A stretch of DNA of 8,277 nt from positions 1 through 8,277 of the forward strand of contig WAQR01000156.1 in the NCBI GenBank assembly GCA_015520145.1, read 5' to 3'. Shown piece after piece: positions 1-6,049 of this stretch; the stretch's first letter is position 1; each line of letters opens with the position of its first letter. The notes below the pieces were generated by a model, which made no database searches, had not been told where the DNA came from, and saw nothing but the letters and a program-made list of their open reading frames with translations. This stretch comes from Candidatus Hydrothermarchaeota archaeon. Its GTDB lineage: Archaea; Hydrothermarchaeota; Hydrothermarchaeia; Hydrothermarchaeales; WAQR01. The position numbers were made by a program, and so were the translations under genes.

Positions 1-1272
1 ACACCCTGCTATTATGCTCAATGTCCCTGTGGGTGCAACTGTTGTGATGGTAGCGTTTCTAAGTCTCATTTTACCGTCATAAATGCTCTCTTTGTAACTC
101 TGGAAAACGCCTCTTTCCCCTGCCAGTTGCTGTGATTCTTTTCTGCCCTCGTCCCGTATGAATCTCATCACGTCTTCCGCAGTTCTTACTGCCCTGTCGC
201 TGTTATACGGGATTTCCATCAAAATCAGCATGTCAGCAAACCCCATCACACCAAGGCCAATCTTTCTGTTCTTCTTTACCATCTGCTCGATCTCTTTTAA
301 TGGGTATCTGCCCATGTCAATACAGTTATCTAAAAACCTGACTGCTGTTTGTACGACCTTTTTTAGTCTTTTATAATCTATTTTTCTGTCCCTGACAAAG
401 TGCGACAGGTTTATTGACCCAAGGTTGCATGCCTCGTATGGGAGCAGGGGCTGTTCACCGCACGGATTCGTGCTCTCGATAATTCCGAGTTTTGGTGTGG
501 GGTTGTAATGGTTGATTCTATCTATAAACACAATCCCTGGGTCTCCGTTTTTCCATGCGTTATAAGCGATTGTATCAAAGACCTCTCTTGCAGAGATGGT
601 GCGTACAGCATCACCGGTCCGTGGGTTTTTGAGTTCGTAATCCAGACCGTTCTTTAATGCCTCCATGAAACTGTCGGTTATCGCAACCGAGATGTTGAAA
701 TTTCTAAGCATCCCTTTTCTATTCTTACAGGCAATGAATTCCATGATGTCCGGGTGGTCTACTCGAAGTATCCCCATGTTCGCCCCACGCCTCATCCCTC
801 CCTGTCTTATCGCCTCTGTTGCAGCATCAAATACCTTCATAAACGATACAGGACCGCTTGCAACACCGCGTGTTGACTTTACGATATCGCCTCTCGGCCT
901 GAGATTCGAGAACGAGAACCCTGTACCGCCGCCGCTCTGGTGGATGATTGCAGCGTTTTTTATCGCTTCAAAGATGCTTTCAATCGAATCTTCGATTGGC
1001 AGGACAAAACATGCTGCAAGCTGCTGGAATTCTCTGCCTGCGTTCATCAGGGTAGGAGAGTTTGGCAGAAAGTCCAGGTCTGCCATCACCTGGTAGAACT
1101 CGTCCTCTCTATTTTTTGTATCTGCGCTAGGGTCATATTTAAGGTCTGCCTCTGCGATATTTGAAGCAACCCTCCTGAACATCTCTTCAGGCGTCTCGAT
1201 GATGTTCCCGTCTTCGTCTTTTGCAAGATACCGCTGTTTAAGGATGACCACGGCATTTTCAGATAGTCGCAT
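1..1272 (-). CDS. nrdJ: Adenosylcobalamin-dependent (class II) ribonucleoside-diphosphate reductase, N-terminal 424 residues, cut by window edge
   Basis: Reduces ribonucleotides to deoxyribonucleotides in the cytoplasm using a B12-generated thiyl radical, so it needs no oxygen. Read from the reverse complement, the frame is open from residue 1 to the left edge. Visible motifs are the first redox Cys in AACFVLP (C88), the glycine-rich HQSGGGTGFSFSNLRPRG (111-128), the catalytic N-C-E triad in STNPCGEQPLLPYEACNLGS (N269, C271, E273) with the second redox Cys C282, and the APTGT loop (414-418). The C-terminal part, including the tail cysteines, lies outside the window. No ATP-cone domain precedes the catalytic core, as in short NrdJ forms. 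The start is uncertain: ATG at 1272 gives the usual MRLSENAV beginning, but an in-frame GTG at 1293 has a better placed GAGGAG (1302-1307, 8 nt away). The ferredoxin gene lies 72 bp upstream on the same strand and is probably co-transcribed. Confidence 0.95.
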   Translation of the reverse strand, partial: MRLSENAVVILKQRYLAKDEDGNIIETPEEMFRRVASNIAEADLKYDPSADTKNREDEFYQVMADLDFLPNSPTLMNAGREFQQLAACFVLPIEDSIESIFEAIKNAAIIHQSGGGTGFSFSNLRPRGDIVKSTRGVASGPVSFMKVFDAATEAIRQGGMRRGANMGILRVDHPDIMEFIACKNRKGMLRNFNISVAITDSFMEALKNGLDYELKNPRTGDAVRTISAREVFDTIAYNAWKNGDPGIVFIDRINHYNPTPKLGIIESTNPCGEQPLLPYEACNLGSINLSHFVRDRKIDYKRLKKVVQTAVRFLDNCIDMGRYPLKEIEQMVKKNRKIGLGVMGFADMLILMEIPYNSDRAVRTAEDVMRFIRDEGRKESQQLAGERGVFQSYKESIYDGKMRLRNATITTVAPTGTLSIIAGC

Positions 1273-1330
1273 CCGCCGTCCCGTTCCTAACACCTCACAA
1301 ACTCCTCTTCACGACCACTATTCACGACCT

Positions 1331-1356
1331 GCTACCACCTGATGCTACCACCTGAT
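1331..1356. repeat. 13-bp perfect tandem duplication
   Basis: GCTACCACCTGAT occurs twice back to back (1331-1343 and 1344-1356), covering the 3' end of the ferredoxin gene. A second, degenerate 13-bp pair starting TTCACGACC (1308-1320 and 1321-1333) abuts it, so the ferredoxin-nrdJ spacer is largely built from 13-bp duplications. Confidence 0.9.
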
Positions 1357-1530
1357 TTTAATAGCACCTGCCGGACAGAACGACTGACAGGTCGCACAGT
1401 TAAGGCACGACCTGGCATCTTTTATCACAGCTCTATTGTCTATTATTTCAAAGACTCTTGGACCTTTGGGGCAGACCGCCCTGCATTTGCCGCACCCTGT
1501 GCATCTTTCGTCTATTATTATCTCGAACAT
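1345..1530 (-). CDS. 2[4Fe-4S] ferredoxin, 61 aa
   Basis: Small soluble electron carrier. Two complete cluster motifs are visible: CTGCGKCRAVCP (C10, C13, C16, C20) and CLNCATCQSFCP (C42, C45, C48, C52), each CxxCxxCxxxCP, separated by a short beta segment. This is the standard clostridial/archaeal dicluster layout with almost nothing added. The frame extends upstream to an ATG at 1566, but I chose ATG 1530 because the family starts two to four residues before the first beta strand (MFEIIIDERC) and the likely TATA box at 1573-1580 would leave no room for the longer form. A GTGAT element about 12 nt upstream may act as the ribosome site. Its 3' end, including the TAG stop, falls in a 13-bp tandem duplication. 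nrdJ follows on the same strand. The electron partner cannot be told from the sequence; reduction of the RNR system is only a guess from adjacency. Confidence 0.85.
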   Translation of the reverse strand: MFEIIIDERCTGCGKCRAVCPKGPRVFEIIDNRAVIKDARSCLNCATCQSFCPAGAIKIRW

Positions 1531-1572
1531 GATAATATTCCTATCACAGGTAAATAACATGAGCAAATTACA

Positions 1573-1580
1573 GTTATATC
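1573..1580 (-). promoter_or_regulatory. Probable TATA box for ferredoxin-nrdJ
   Basis: The minus strand reads GATATAAC here. Transcription about 25 bp downstream would begin near 1551, giving a leader of about 20 nt before the ATG at 1530. It is divergent from the ilvE promoter. The match to the archaeal consensus is moderate. Confidence 0.45.
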
Positions 1581-1614
1581 ACCAATATTCATCATTTCCA
1601 TCATATCTCTTGGA

Positions 1615-1636
1615 ATCGGACGATGATCGGACGATG
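1615..1636. repeat. 11-bp perfect tandem duplication
   Basis: ATCGGACGATG is repeated twice in direct succession (1615-1625, 1626-1636), between the divergent ferredoxin and ilvE promoters. It lies 18 bp upstream of the ilvE TATA box. It could be an operator pair, but its similarity to other short duplications in the window makes replication slippage equally likely. Confidence 0.85.
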
Positions 1637-1653
1637 GGCAACAAGCAATAAAG

Positions 1654-1660
1654 TTTATAT
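1654..1660 (+). promoter_or_regulatory. TATA box of ilvE
   Basis: TTTATAT lies 40 bp before the ilvE ATG, preceded by AAAG as a possible BRE. The predicted start of transcription is near 1683, so the leader is about 11 nt and begins at the Shine-Dalgarno site GGTGAT (1684-1689). Confidence 0.6.
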
Positions 1661-1693
1661 GATATTATTACATTTCTTATCTTGGTGATTACA

Positions 1694-2608
1694 ATGCCCA
1701 TACAAGCAGTCAAGAAAATATGGATGAACGGGGAACTGGTCGACTGGGACGATGCAAAAATCCATGTACTGACTCACTCCCTGCATTATGGTTCCGGGGT
1801 TTTTGAAGGTATCAGGTGTTATAAAACAGGCCGCGGACCTGCGGTCTTCAGATTAAAGGAGCACATGCAGCGGCTGCACGATTCTGGCAAAGTTTATTTT
1901 ATGGATATCCCCTATTCTGTTGACGAGCTTTGTACTGCTACAAAAGAACTGATAAGGGCGAACGGGCTTGAGGAGTGTTATATAAGGCCGATTGCATATC
2001 GCGGTTACGGCGAGATGGGTCTTAACCCTTTAAACAGTCCCATTGATGTCTCAATCGCAGCCTGGCCGTGGGGCGCGTATCTTGGAGAAGAAGGGCTTAG
2101 AAACGGTATAAGGGTCAAGGTCTCGTCTTTCCAGAGAATCAGTCCGAATATCCTCCCACCGACAGCGAAAAATACCGGGCAGTACGCAAATTCTATCCTC
2201 GCCAAACTGGAGTCCATACATGCAGGATATGATGAGGCGATCCTGATGGACTACCGGGGTTTCATCTCAGAAGGGCCTGGAGAGAACCTGTTTATAGTAA
2301 AGGACGGTATAATATACACGCCACCCGAGCACGCAAGCATATTGAAAGGGATTACCAGGGATTCCATCATCGTAATCGCAAGAGATTTGGGATACGAGGT
2401 TGTCGAGACAGACATGACAAGGGGCACCCTGTACCTGGCAGATGAGGCATTCTTTACTGGCACGGCAGTAGAACTCACTCCAATTAGGGAGATTGACGGA
2501 TATAGAATCGGCAGACCCGGCCCGATTACAAGGAAGATTCAGGCGAAATTCTTTGAGGTCATAAAAGGCAGGGATGAAAGGTATAAGAATTGGTGTGATT
2601 TCATTTAA
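1694..2608 (+). CDS. ilvE: Branched-chain amino acid aminotransferase, 304 aa
   Basis: Fold-type IV PLP enzyme that transfers the amino group between glutamate and the 2-oxo acids of valine, leucine and isoleucine, the last step of their synthesis. Signature segments are visible: YGSGVFEGIRCY (32-43), RPIAYRGYGEMGLNP (98-112), the PLP-binding lysine K159 in PPTAKNTGQYANS, EGPGENLF (193-200) and the phosphate-binding FTGTAVELTPI (254-264). The length of 304 aa is normal for the family. Of several upstream in-frame starts (TTG 1682, GTG 1685), ATG 1694 is best because a perfect GGTGAT lies 4 nt before it. It stands alone on the plus strand, divergent from the ferredoxin gene and convergent with the amidohydrolase, whose annotated stop is only 19 bp away. 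D-amino-acid transaminase and aminodeoxychorismate lyase share the fold, but the overall pattern is IlvE. Confidence 0.95.
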   Translation: MPIQAVKKIWMNGELVDWDDAKIHVLTHSLHYGSGVFEGIRCYKTGRGPAVFRLKEHMQRLHDSGKVYFMDIPYSVDELCTATKELIRANGLEECYIRPIAYRGYGEMGLNPLNSPIDVSIAAWPWGAYLGEEGLRNGIRVKVSSFQRISPNILPPTAKNTGQYANSILAKLESIHAGYDEAILMDYRGFISEGPGENLFIVKDGIIYTPPEHASILKGITRDSIIVIARDLGYEVVETDMTRGTLYLADEAFFTGTAVELTPIREIDGYRIGRPGPITRKIQAKFFEVIKGRDERYKNWCDFI

Positions 2609-2627
2609 GTATCCCGAATCAATTGTG

Positions 2628-3425
2628 TCAACAATATCTCAAGATCTTCTTTCTTAAGTTCTGGAACCTCGACCCATCCTTTTCAACATGAATCCCCAGG
2701 ACCTTTGCAATATTTTTGTAAAGTATTTTTTCCTTCTCTATATCCGATACAGGCAGGGCTCTGATCTTCTCAATTTCATGGACCGGATAGGAATCGCACT
2801 TAAAATCTGACCCGAATATGACCTTATCTGCACCGCACGCCCCTATCACTTCCTGTATCACTTCAGGCGGTGCGTCTGACGTCTCGAAATAGACATTCTT
2901 TTCAGGATACACCTTCGGAAACTCCTCTCTGTTTTCATATCTGCCAAGATGGGTGAAAATGAATTCAATATCAGGAAAACTGATTACGACCTCATTTATC
3001 TCTTCAGGGTCAAAAAAGAGGGGTTCTGTATCAGGAGAGTCAGGAGAATAGCCTGAATGGACAGCAACAGGGACTTTTAAGGGCTTGATACACTCTAAAA
3101 GAGACCAGAACCCGTCATCTTCAAAACGAAATCTCTGTCTGTTGGAATCGAACTTGAATCCCTTCAGTCCCAGCTCACATATCGCCCTCTGGGCCTCTTC
3201 TACAGCGTCTTTAGACCCTGGATTTACAGAGGCAAAACCTTCAAGACGCGGGTCTCTTAGGACAGTGGTGGAGACAAAATTGTTGAGTTTCTCGGCCTCC
3301 TTTGTATCCTTTGAAACTGCGATAGGCAGTATTACCGCTTTCTCTAACTCATTTTCCTTAATTCCCCTAATCAGCTCGTCCGCAGTACCATAATTGGCTA
3401 CGTGCGTGTGGGAGTCTATTATCAT
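2628..3425 (-). CDS. Amidohydrolase-family (PF04909-like) metal-dependent hydrolase with apparent 3' frameshift, 265 aa as read
   Basis: TIM-barrel metallohydrolase; the substrate cannot be predicted. Metal and catalytic residues appear in the expected order: DSHTH (H6, H8), GLKGFKFD (K91), AVHSGYS (H123), FTHLGRYE (H159) and FGSDF (D207), followed by the usual closing helix with YKNIAKVLGI. ATG 3425 is preferred; a TTG at 3431 would overlap the upstream stop. The gene follows the DUF2096-like gene with only 2 nt between them, so the two are almost certainly co-transcribed and translationally coupled. The end is odd. After EKDG (248-251) the frame reads SRFQNLRKKILRYC, a basic tail unlike the family, whereas the next frame reads VEVPELKKEDLEILL and continues to a stop at 2605. 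One missing G in the GGG codon at 2673-2675 would explain this. Confidence 0.85.
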   Translation of the reverse strand: MIIDSHTHVANYGTADELIRGIKENELEKAVILPIAVSKDTKEAEKLNNFVSTTVLRDPRLEGFASVNPGSKDAVEEAQRAICELGLKGFKFDSNRQRFRFEDDGFWSLLECIKPLKVPVAVHSGYSPDSPDTEPLFFDPEEINEVVISFPDIEFIFTHLGRYENREEFPKVYPEKNVYFETSDAPPEVIQEVIGACGADKVIFGSDFKCDSYPVHEIEKIRALPVSDIEKEKILYKNIAKVLGIHVEKDGSRFQNLRKKILRYC

Positions 3426-3427
3426 CT

Positions 3428-3949
3428 TCAACCCTTCTTCATATACTGCGAAATCTCTTTGACAGCCTCTCTTAAAGTCTCTTTGTCTCCGACTATAAGT
3501 ACGTGTTTATCTTCATGGGGCATGATTTCAACGTTCGTATTTCTGGCGATATCACTCAATCTCTTTTCTGTGAGGGACTTAGGTGGTTTTATCCTTACCC
3601 ATCTCTTGTTTCGCGGCATGCTCGGATAGAAGACCGACTTTTGCACCATAAAATTTTCAACCTTCTCACCTGCCACCACGCGCTTTAAGGTGCTGTCCCA
3701 TTTTTCCCGGAATGTCCTGCCAAGAGGCTTTGCCTTCAAAAACACCTTGCTCTGCGCTCGATCTACAAGATCTCCTGCCTTTGGTAAGGTATCCGGGGCT
3801 GTATTCTCATACACCAAATACTGATTTAAAAGGGTTTTTGCAGACTTTAAAAGCTCCAGTATCTCATCTACTGCCTGGCCTGACTCTTTAAGGTCTAAAG
3901 CCATCCTCATAGTGACAAGCCAGTTCTGCTCAATATTTTCAGATCTCAT
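3428..3949 (-). CDS. Conserved archaeal protein, DUF2096-like, 173 aa
   Basis: Function unknown. From memory of the family, the layout fits DUF2096: an N-terminal helical part beginning near NIEQNWLVTMRMALDLKESG, a second helical segment (DEILELLKSAKTLLNQYL), a middle region, and a C-terminal alpha/beta part. The C-terminal part holds VRIKPPKSLTEKRLSDIAR and VEIMPHEDKHVLIVGDKETL. The length of about 170 aa also fits. This assignment rests on pattern recall and needs a profile search. No signal peptide or membrane segment is visible, so it should be cytosolic. It is the first gene of a minus-strand pair with the amidohydrolase (2-nt spacing), so a shared task is likely but unidentified. The start ATG 3949 lacks a strong Shine-Dalgarno site; a TATA box at 3985-3994 implies a leader of about 15 nt. 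Confidence 0.75.
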   Translation of the reverse strand: MRSENIEQNWLVTMRMALDLKESGQAVDEILELLKSAKTLLNQYLVYENTAPDTLPKAGDLVDRAQSKVFLKAKPLGRTFREKWDSTLKRVVAGEKVENFMVQKSVFYPSMPRNKRWVRIKPPKSLTEKRLSDIARNTNVEIMPHEDKHVLIVGDKETLREAVKEISQYMKKG

Positions 3950-3984
3950 GGTCTATCAGATGTAATTAAGATAAATCCCTGCAT

Positions 3985-3994
3985 AAATATATTT
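3985..3994 (-). promoter_or_regulatory. TATA box of the DUF2096-amidohydrolase pair
   Basis: The minus strand reads AAATATATTT, centred about 40 bp before the ATG at 3949, which predicts a transcript start near 3964. It is divergent from the small-protein promoter at 4032-4040, with roughly 40 bp between the two TATA boxes. Confidence 0.6.
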
Positions 3995-4031
3995 CGAAAG
4001 TGTCATGCTTTTTGAACATCTGTGTAAACCC

Positions 4032-4040
4032 AATATATAT
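4032..4040 (+). promoter_or_regulatory. TATA box of the small-protein unit
   Basis: AATATATAT lies about 40 bp upstream of the ATG at 4077. A transcript starting near 4062 would have a leader of about 15 nt containing the Shine-Dalgarno site AGGTGA (4066-4071), 5 nt before the start codon. Confidence 0.6.
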
Positions 4041-4076
4041 CTCGATTCTGGACCATATTATAGTCAGGTGAAAAAT

Positions 4077-4205
4077 ATGGAATTTGATATCTCTTTTAGA
4101 CCCGGGACGTACGCACCGTATGCAATATTAGGGATTATCAAAGACAGGAGAATTAAAAGGCCAAGAAGAATCGGCTGGCAGATGGTATGGGCAAATGAAA
4201 GTTAA
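4077..4205 (+). CDS. Small basic protein of unknown function, 42 aa
   Basis: I do not recognise this protein. The start at ATG 4077 is supported by AGGTGA with 5-nt spacing and by a TATA box about 40 bp upstream; an earlier in-frame ATG at 4005 lies before that promoter and is rejected. The protein begins MEFDISFRPGTYAPYAILG, has a hydrophobic patch (YAILGII, 15-21), then a dense basic stretch KDRRIKRPRR (22-31), and ends GWQMVWANES. The basic stretch could bind nucleic acid or the ribosome, but that is only a guess from charge. No zinc ligands or signal peptide are seen. Its last 11 bases overlap the next small gene, which suggests coupled translation. Confidence 0.6.
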   Translation: MEFDISFRPGTYAPYAILGIIKDRRIKRPRRIGWQMVWANES

Positions 4206-4344
4206 AATAAAGATCAGGGATCTTGTAAGGTTTTTAACGTCAAAGGATTACGGAGAGTTCGTAGCGAAATATAACTACGACAGCGATTTTATCTTGAGGA
4301 TACAAAAGGCATTAAAAGAGGGTAAATGGCGTATAAGCGACTAA
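4195..4344 (+). CDS. Small protein of unknown function, 49 aa, overlapping the preceding gene
   Basis: Starts at ATG 4195 inside the last codons of the 42-aa gene (11-nt overlap, different frame) and ends at TAA 4342-4344. The product begins MKVKIKIRDLVRFLTSKDYG, continues through EFVAKYNYDSDFILRIQKAL, and ends KEGKWRISD. It looks like a small soluble, mostly helical, charged domain. Arginine codons are AGG/AGG/CGT and the composition resembles the neighbouring genes. There is no strong Shine-Dalgarno site of its own, as expected for a translationally coupled second gene. The stop codon lies in the loop of an 11-bp hairpin followed by T tracts. I recognise no family; a regulatory or toxin-antitoxin-like pair is possible but unsupported. 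Confidence 0.6.
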   Translation: MKVKIKIRDLVRFLTSKDYGEFVAKYNYDSDFILRIQKALKEGKWRISD

Positions 4345-4393
4345 TTACCCTCTTTATACACTTTTTTTATACTTTCAACTTTTTTATACTTTT
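4315..4393 (+). terminator. Hairpin plus two tandem oligo-T tracts ending the small-protein unit
   Basis: AAAGAGGGTAA (4315-4325) pairs perfectly with TTACCCTCTTT (4345-4355) across a 19-nt loop that includes the stop codon of the 49-aa gene. T7 (4362-4368) and T6 (4380-4385) follow. The T tracts sit in a duplicated segment of the form ACTTTTTTATACTTT (4360-4375 and 4378-4393). Archaeal RNA polymerase terminates at oligo-T, so this should end the plus-strand transcript before mscS. Confidence 0.7.
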
Positions 4394-4395
4394 AA

Positions 4396-4409
4396 ATGCC
4401 GTACGGCAT
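4396..4409. other. 14-bp perfect palindrome
   Basis: ATGCCGTACGGCAT is its own reverse complement. It sits in the convergent spacer between the small-protein unit and the end of mscS. It could be a protein-binding site or form a hairpin in the mscS read-out. Nothing in the sequence decides between these. Confidence 0.7.
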
Positions 4410-4453
4410 CGTTATTGTTATAAGAGATGCGGCCTGAGGGGGTCCGGGGGGCA

Positions 4454-5557
4454 TCATACCTCTTTCTCTTCCAGACCTTCCATGCCTTCCATGCCTTCCA
4501 TGATGATATGCCTTTTTGGATATGGGATTTCTATACCATGCTTCTCAAACTCTGACTTTACCTTTTTCCCGATATTCGAGGTTATTCTTCTCCTGGTCCT
4601 CGCATCATCTATCCAGACCCGAAGTTCAAGGTTTATTGAAGACTCTCCATACTCCTTTACTATCACCCTTGGGACAGGTTTCTTGGATACGCCTCTGACG
4701 TTCTTTGCTATTTTTAAAAGTACCTCTTCAGCCTTTTTCAGGTCAGACTCATAGCTGATCCCTATAGGAATCCTTATCCTTATCTGCGACGAAATGGCAG
4801 TATAATTTACTATGTCTCTTTTAGCTATCTCGGAGTTTGGAATGACTATGACGATGTTGTCTGTTGTCTTTATGGTTGTACTCCTAAGCCCCACCCCGAT
4901 CACATCGCCCCATGTTGCAGAATTTTTTGGTGCATTCCATATCTCGATTCGGTCCCCCTGTACAAACGGCTGGTCGATGATTATGAAGATCCCTGCAAGG
5001 AGGTCTGCAACAGTGTCTTTAGCCGCAAACCCGACTGCAATACCGCCTATCCCAAGCCCAGCTAAAAGCGGCGTGATCTCGATCCCCAGCTGGTCGAGTG
5101 CCATGATCCCGGCAACGATATAGACCGCATATACCACGAACTTGTTTATTAATGGAAATACAACATCATCTGCCCTGCTTTTTGTTTTTTTAACAAAATC
5201 CTTCTCGACTCGTTCCATGAGTGCCTTGATGAGTCCTGAGATGGGATGGGCATAGAGGAAGATTAAGACAGCGACTGTAACAGGCAGCAGGTCTATCCCA
5301 AGCTGTCTGCCGGCAATTACCACTGCGGCAGCATAGATTAGATATATCCCTGCATTGGTCACATGCCCGAATACAACGTCGTCCCACGAAGTCTTGGTCC
5401 TTGATAGGAATTTAGCGGTTATATAATTACTCATCTTTCTTGCAATCCTGGAGACAAGTATCCCTGCAAACAATATCCCGATAGCCACTGCTGCCTTTGT
5501 CGCATAATACACTGCCTGTTTTTCTATCTGAGATATGTCTATCTGAGTAATGTCCAT
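4454..5557 (-). CDS. mscS: Small-conductance mechanosensitive channel, MscS family, 367 aa
   Basis: Membrane channel that opens under tension and releases solutes on hypo-osmotic shock. Hydrophobic segments appear at about 17-38, 66-86, 87-106 and 130-152. The pore helix with the MscS signature follows, GLGIGGIAVGFAAKDTVADL, then LLAGIFIIID. Next come the beta domain (QGDRIEI, WGDVIGVGLRSTTIKT, VIPNSEI), the alpha/beta vestibule and the closing IEIPYPKRHI. Five membrane segments and about 350 aa resemble the larger archaeal MscS homologues rather than the 3-helix E. coli protein. ATG 5557 is chosen because GGAGG lies 8 nt before it; a TTG at 5572 would put that site inside the gene. The C-terminal tail is unusual: a 9-bp unit gives MEGMEGMEG before a charged end. 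nac lies 108 bp upstream on the same strand and could be co-transcribed. Confidence 0.95.
   Translation of the reverse strand: MDITQIDISQIEKQAVYYATKAAVAIGILFAGILVSRIARKMSNYITAKFLSRTKTSWDDVVFGHVTNAGIYLIYAAAVVIAGRQLGIDLLPVTVAVLIFLYAHPISGLIKALMERVEKDFVKKTKSRADDVVFPLINKFVVYAVYIVAGIMALDQLGIEITPLLAGLGIGGIAVGFAAKDTVADLLAGIFIIIDQPFVQGDRIEIWNAPKNSATWGDVIGVGLRSTTIKTTDNIVIVIPNSEIAKRDIVNYTAISSQIRIRIPIGISYESDLKKAEEVLLKIAKNVRGVSKKPVPRVIVKEYGESSINLELRVWIDDARTRRRITSNIGKKVKSEFEKHGIEIPYPKRHIIMEGMEGMEGLEEKEV
4476..4502. repeat. 9-bp unit repeated three times inside mscS
   Basis: CCTTCCATG occurs three times in tandem (4476-4484, 4485-4493, 4494-4502), encoding MEG three times on the minus strand at the MscS C terminus. 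Being a multiple of three, copy-number changes would keep the frame. Confidence 0.9.
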
Positions 5558-5619
5558 ATCTAAATCCTCCAATCCTGCATTCCTACACCAGGACTCGCCG
5601 CAGGTATCGTCCTGATTCT

Positions 5620-5643
5620 ATGTGAATCGCAATGTGAATCGCA
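5620..5643. repeat. 12-bp perfect tandem duplication
   Basis: ATGTGAATCGCA is repeated directly (5620-5631, 5632-5643) in the spacer between nac and mscS. Confidence 0.9.
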
Positions 5644-5665
5644 ATAACAGTTAAGCATATCCAGA

Positions 5666-5989
5666 TCAATTCCCAAGGAGGACAATTGCCTCAGCCAGGT
5701 CTCCATTGGTCTTTTCCAGTGCCTCTTTTGCCCTTTCTTCGGTTACATTAGCCTGGCTTGCAACAAGCTTTATATCCTCTTCCGGGATGTTCTGTCTCTC
5801 TCTTTCAGTCCCGGTTATCTGGTAGGTCTTTTGATTCATTGCAGTAACTACATTTACAGTCGGGTCTTCGATTATAATCTCCCTATCAGCAAGCTTTATT
5901 ATTACTTCCCTGGCATCGAGCTCCTCCATCTCCATGCCCATCTGCCTCATCATCTTCTTCATCTGCCGTGGATTTACCTTTGGTAGCAT
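5666..5989 (-). CDS. nac: Nascent polypeptide-associated complex protein (archaeal NAC), 107 aa
   Basis: Archaeal homologue of eukaryotic alpha-NAC. It forms a homodimer that binds the ribosome near the exit tunnel and contacts nascent chains. The N terminus MLPKVNPRQMKKMMRQMGM is the basic, methionine-rich ribosome-contact region. The NAC beta-barrel follows (about 20-62, including EVIIKLADREIIIEDPTV and YQITG), and a UBA domain closes the protein (about 70-106, VASQANVTEERAKEALEKTN). The length of 107 aa is typical. The start ATG 5989 has an excellent GAGGTG 5 nt upstream. The leader is a long purine-rich run (about 5998-6056 in the minus-strand sense). tRNA-Gly lies 102 bp upstream on the same strand and mscS follows downstream. 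Confidence 0.95.
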   Translation of the reverse strand: MLPKVNPRQMKKMMRQMGMEMEELDAREVIIKLADREIIIEDPTVNVVTAMNQKTYQITGTERERQNIPEEDIKLVASQANVTEERAKEALEKTNGDLAEAIVLLGN

Positions 5990-6049
5990 TTTTTCACCTC
6001 GTTCTTTTATTATTTCCTTATTTCCCCGTATCCTGTCCTCTTTTTCCTT

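Noticed and set aside
665..1096. A 143-codon open frame on the plus strand
   Set aside because: It is the antisense shadow of nrdJ, over a stretch of strongly conserved reductase sequence. Its content does not resemble a protein family.
1308..1356. Possible CRISPR or iteron-type array from adjacent 13-bp repeats
   Set aside because: Units occur only twice each, are contiguous with no spacers, and overlap the end of a coding gene. Slippage duplication is the simpler reading.
3085..3393. A 102-codon plus-strand frame
   Set aside because: It is antisense to the amidohydrolase core, where catalytic residues are in place on the minus strand.
4005..4076. A 24-residue N-terminal extension of the 42-aa protein
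   Set aside because: The ATG at 4005 is upstream of the TATA box at 4032-4040 and has no ribosome site. ATG 4077 has both promoter and Shine-Dalgarno support.
4326..4754. A 142-codon plus-strand frame with a hydrophobic start
   Set aside because: It begins within the 49-aa gene, runs through the terminator T tracts (which create the apparent membrane segment) and then lies antisense to mscS.
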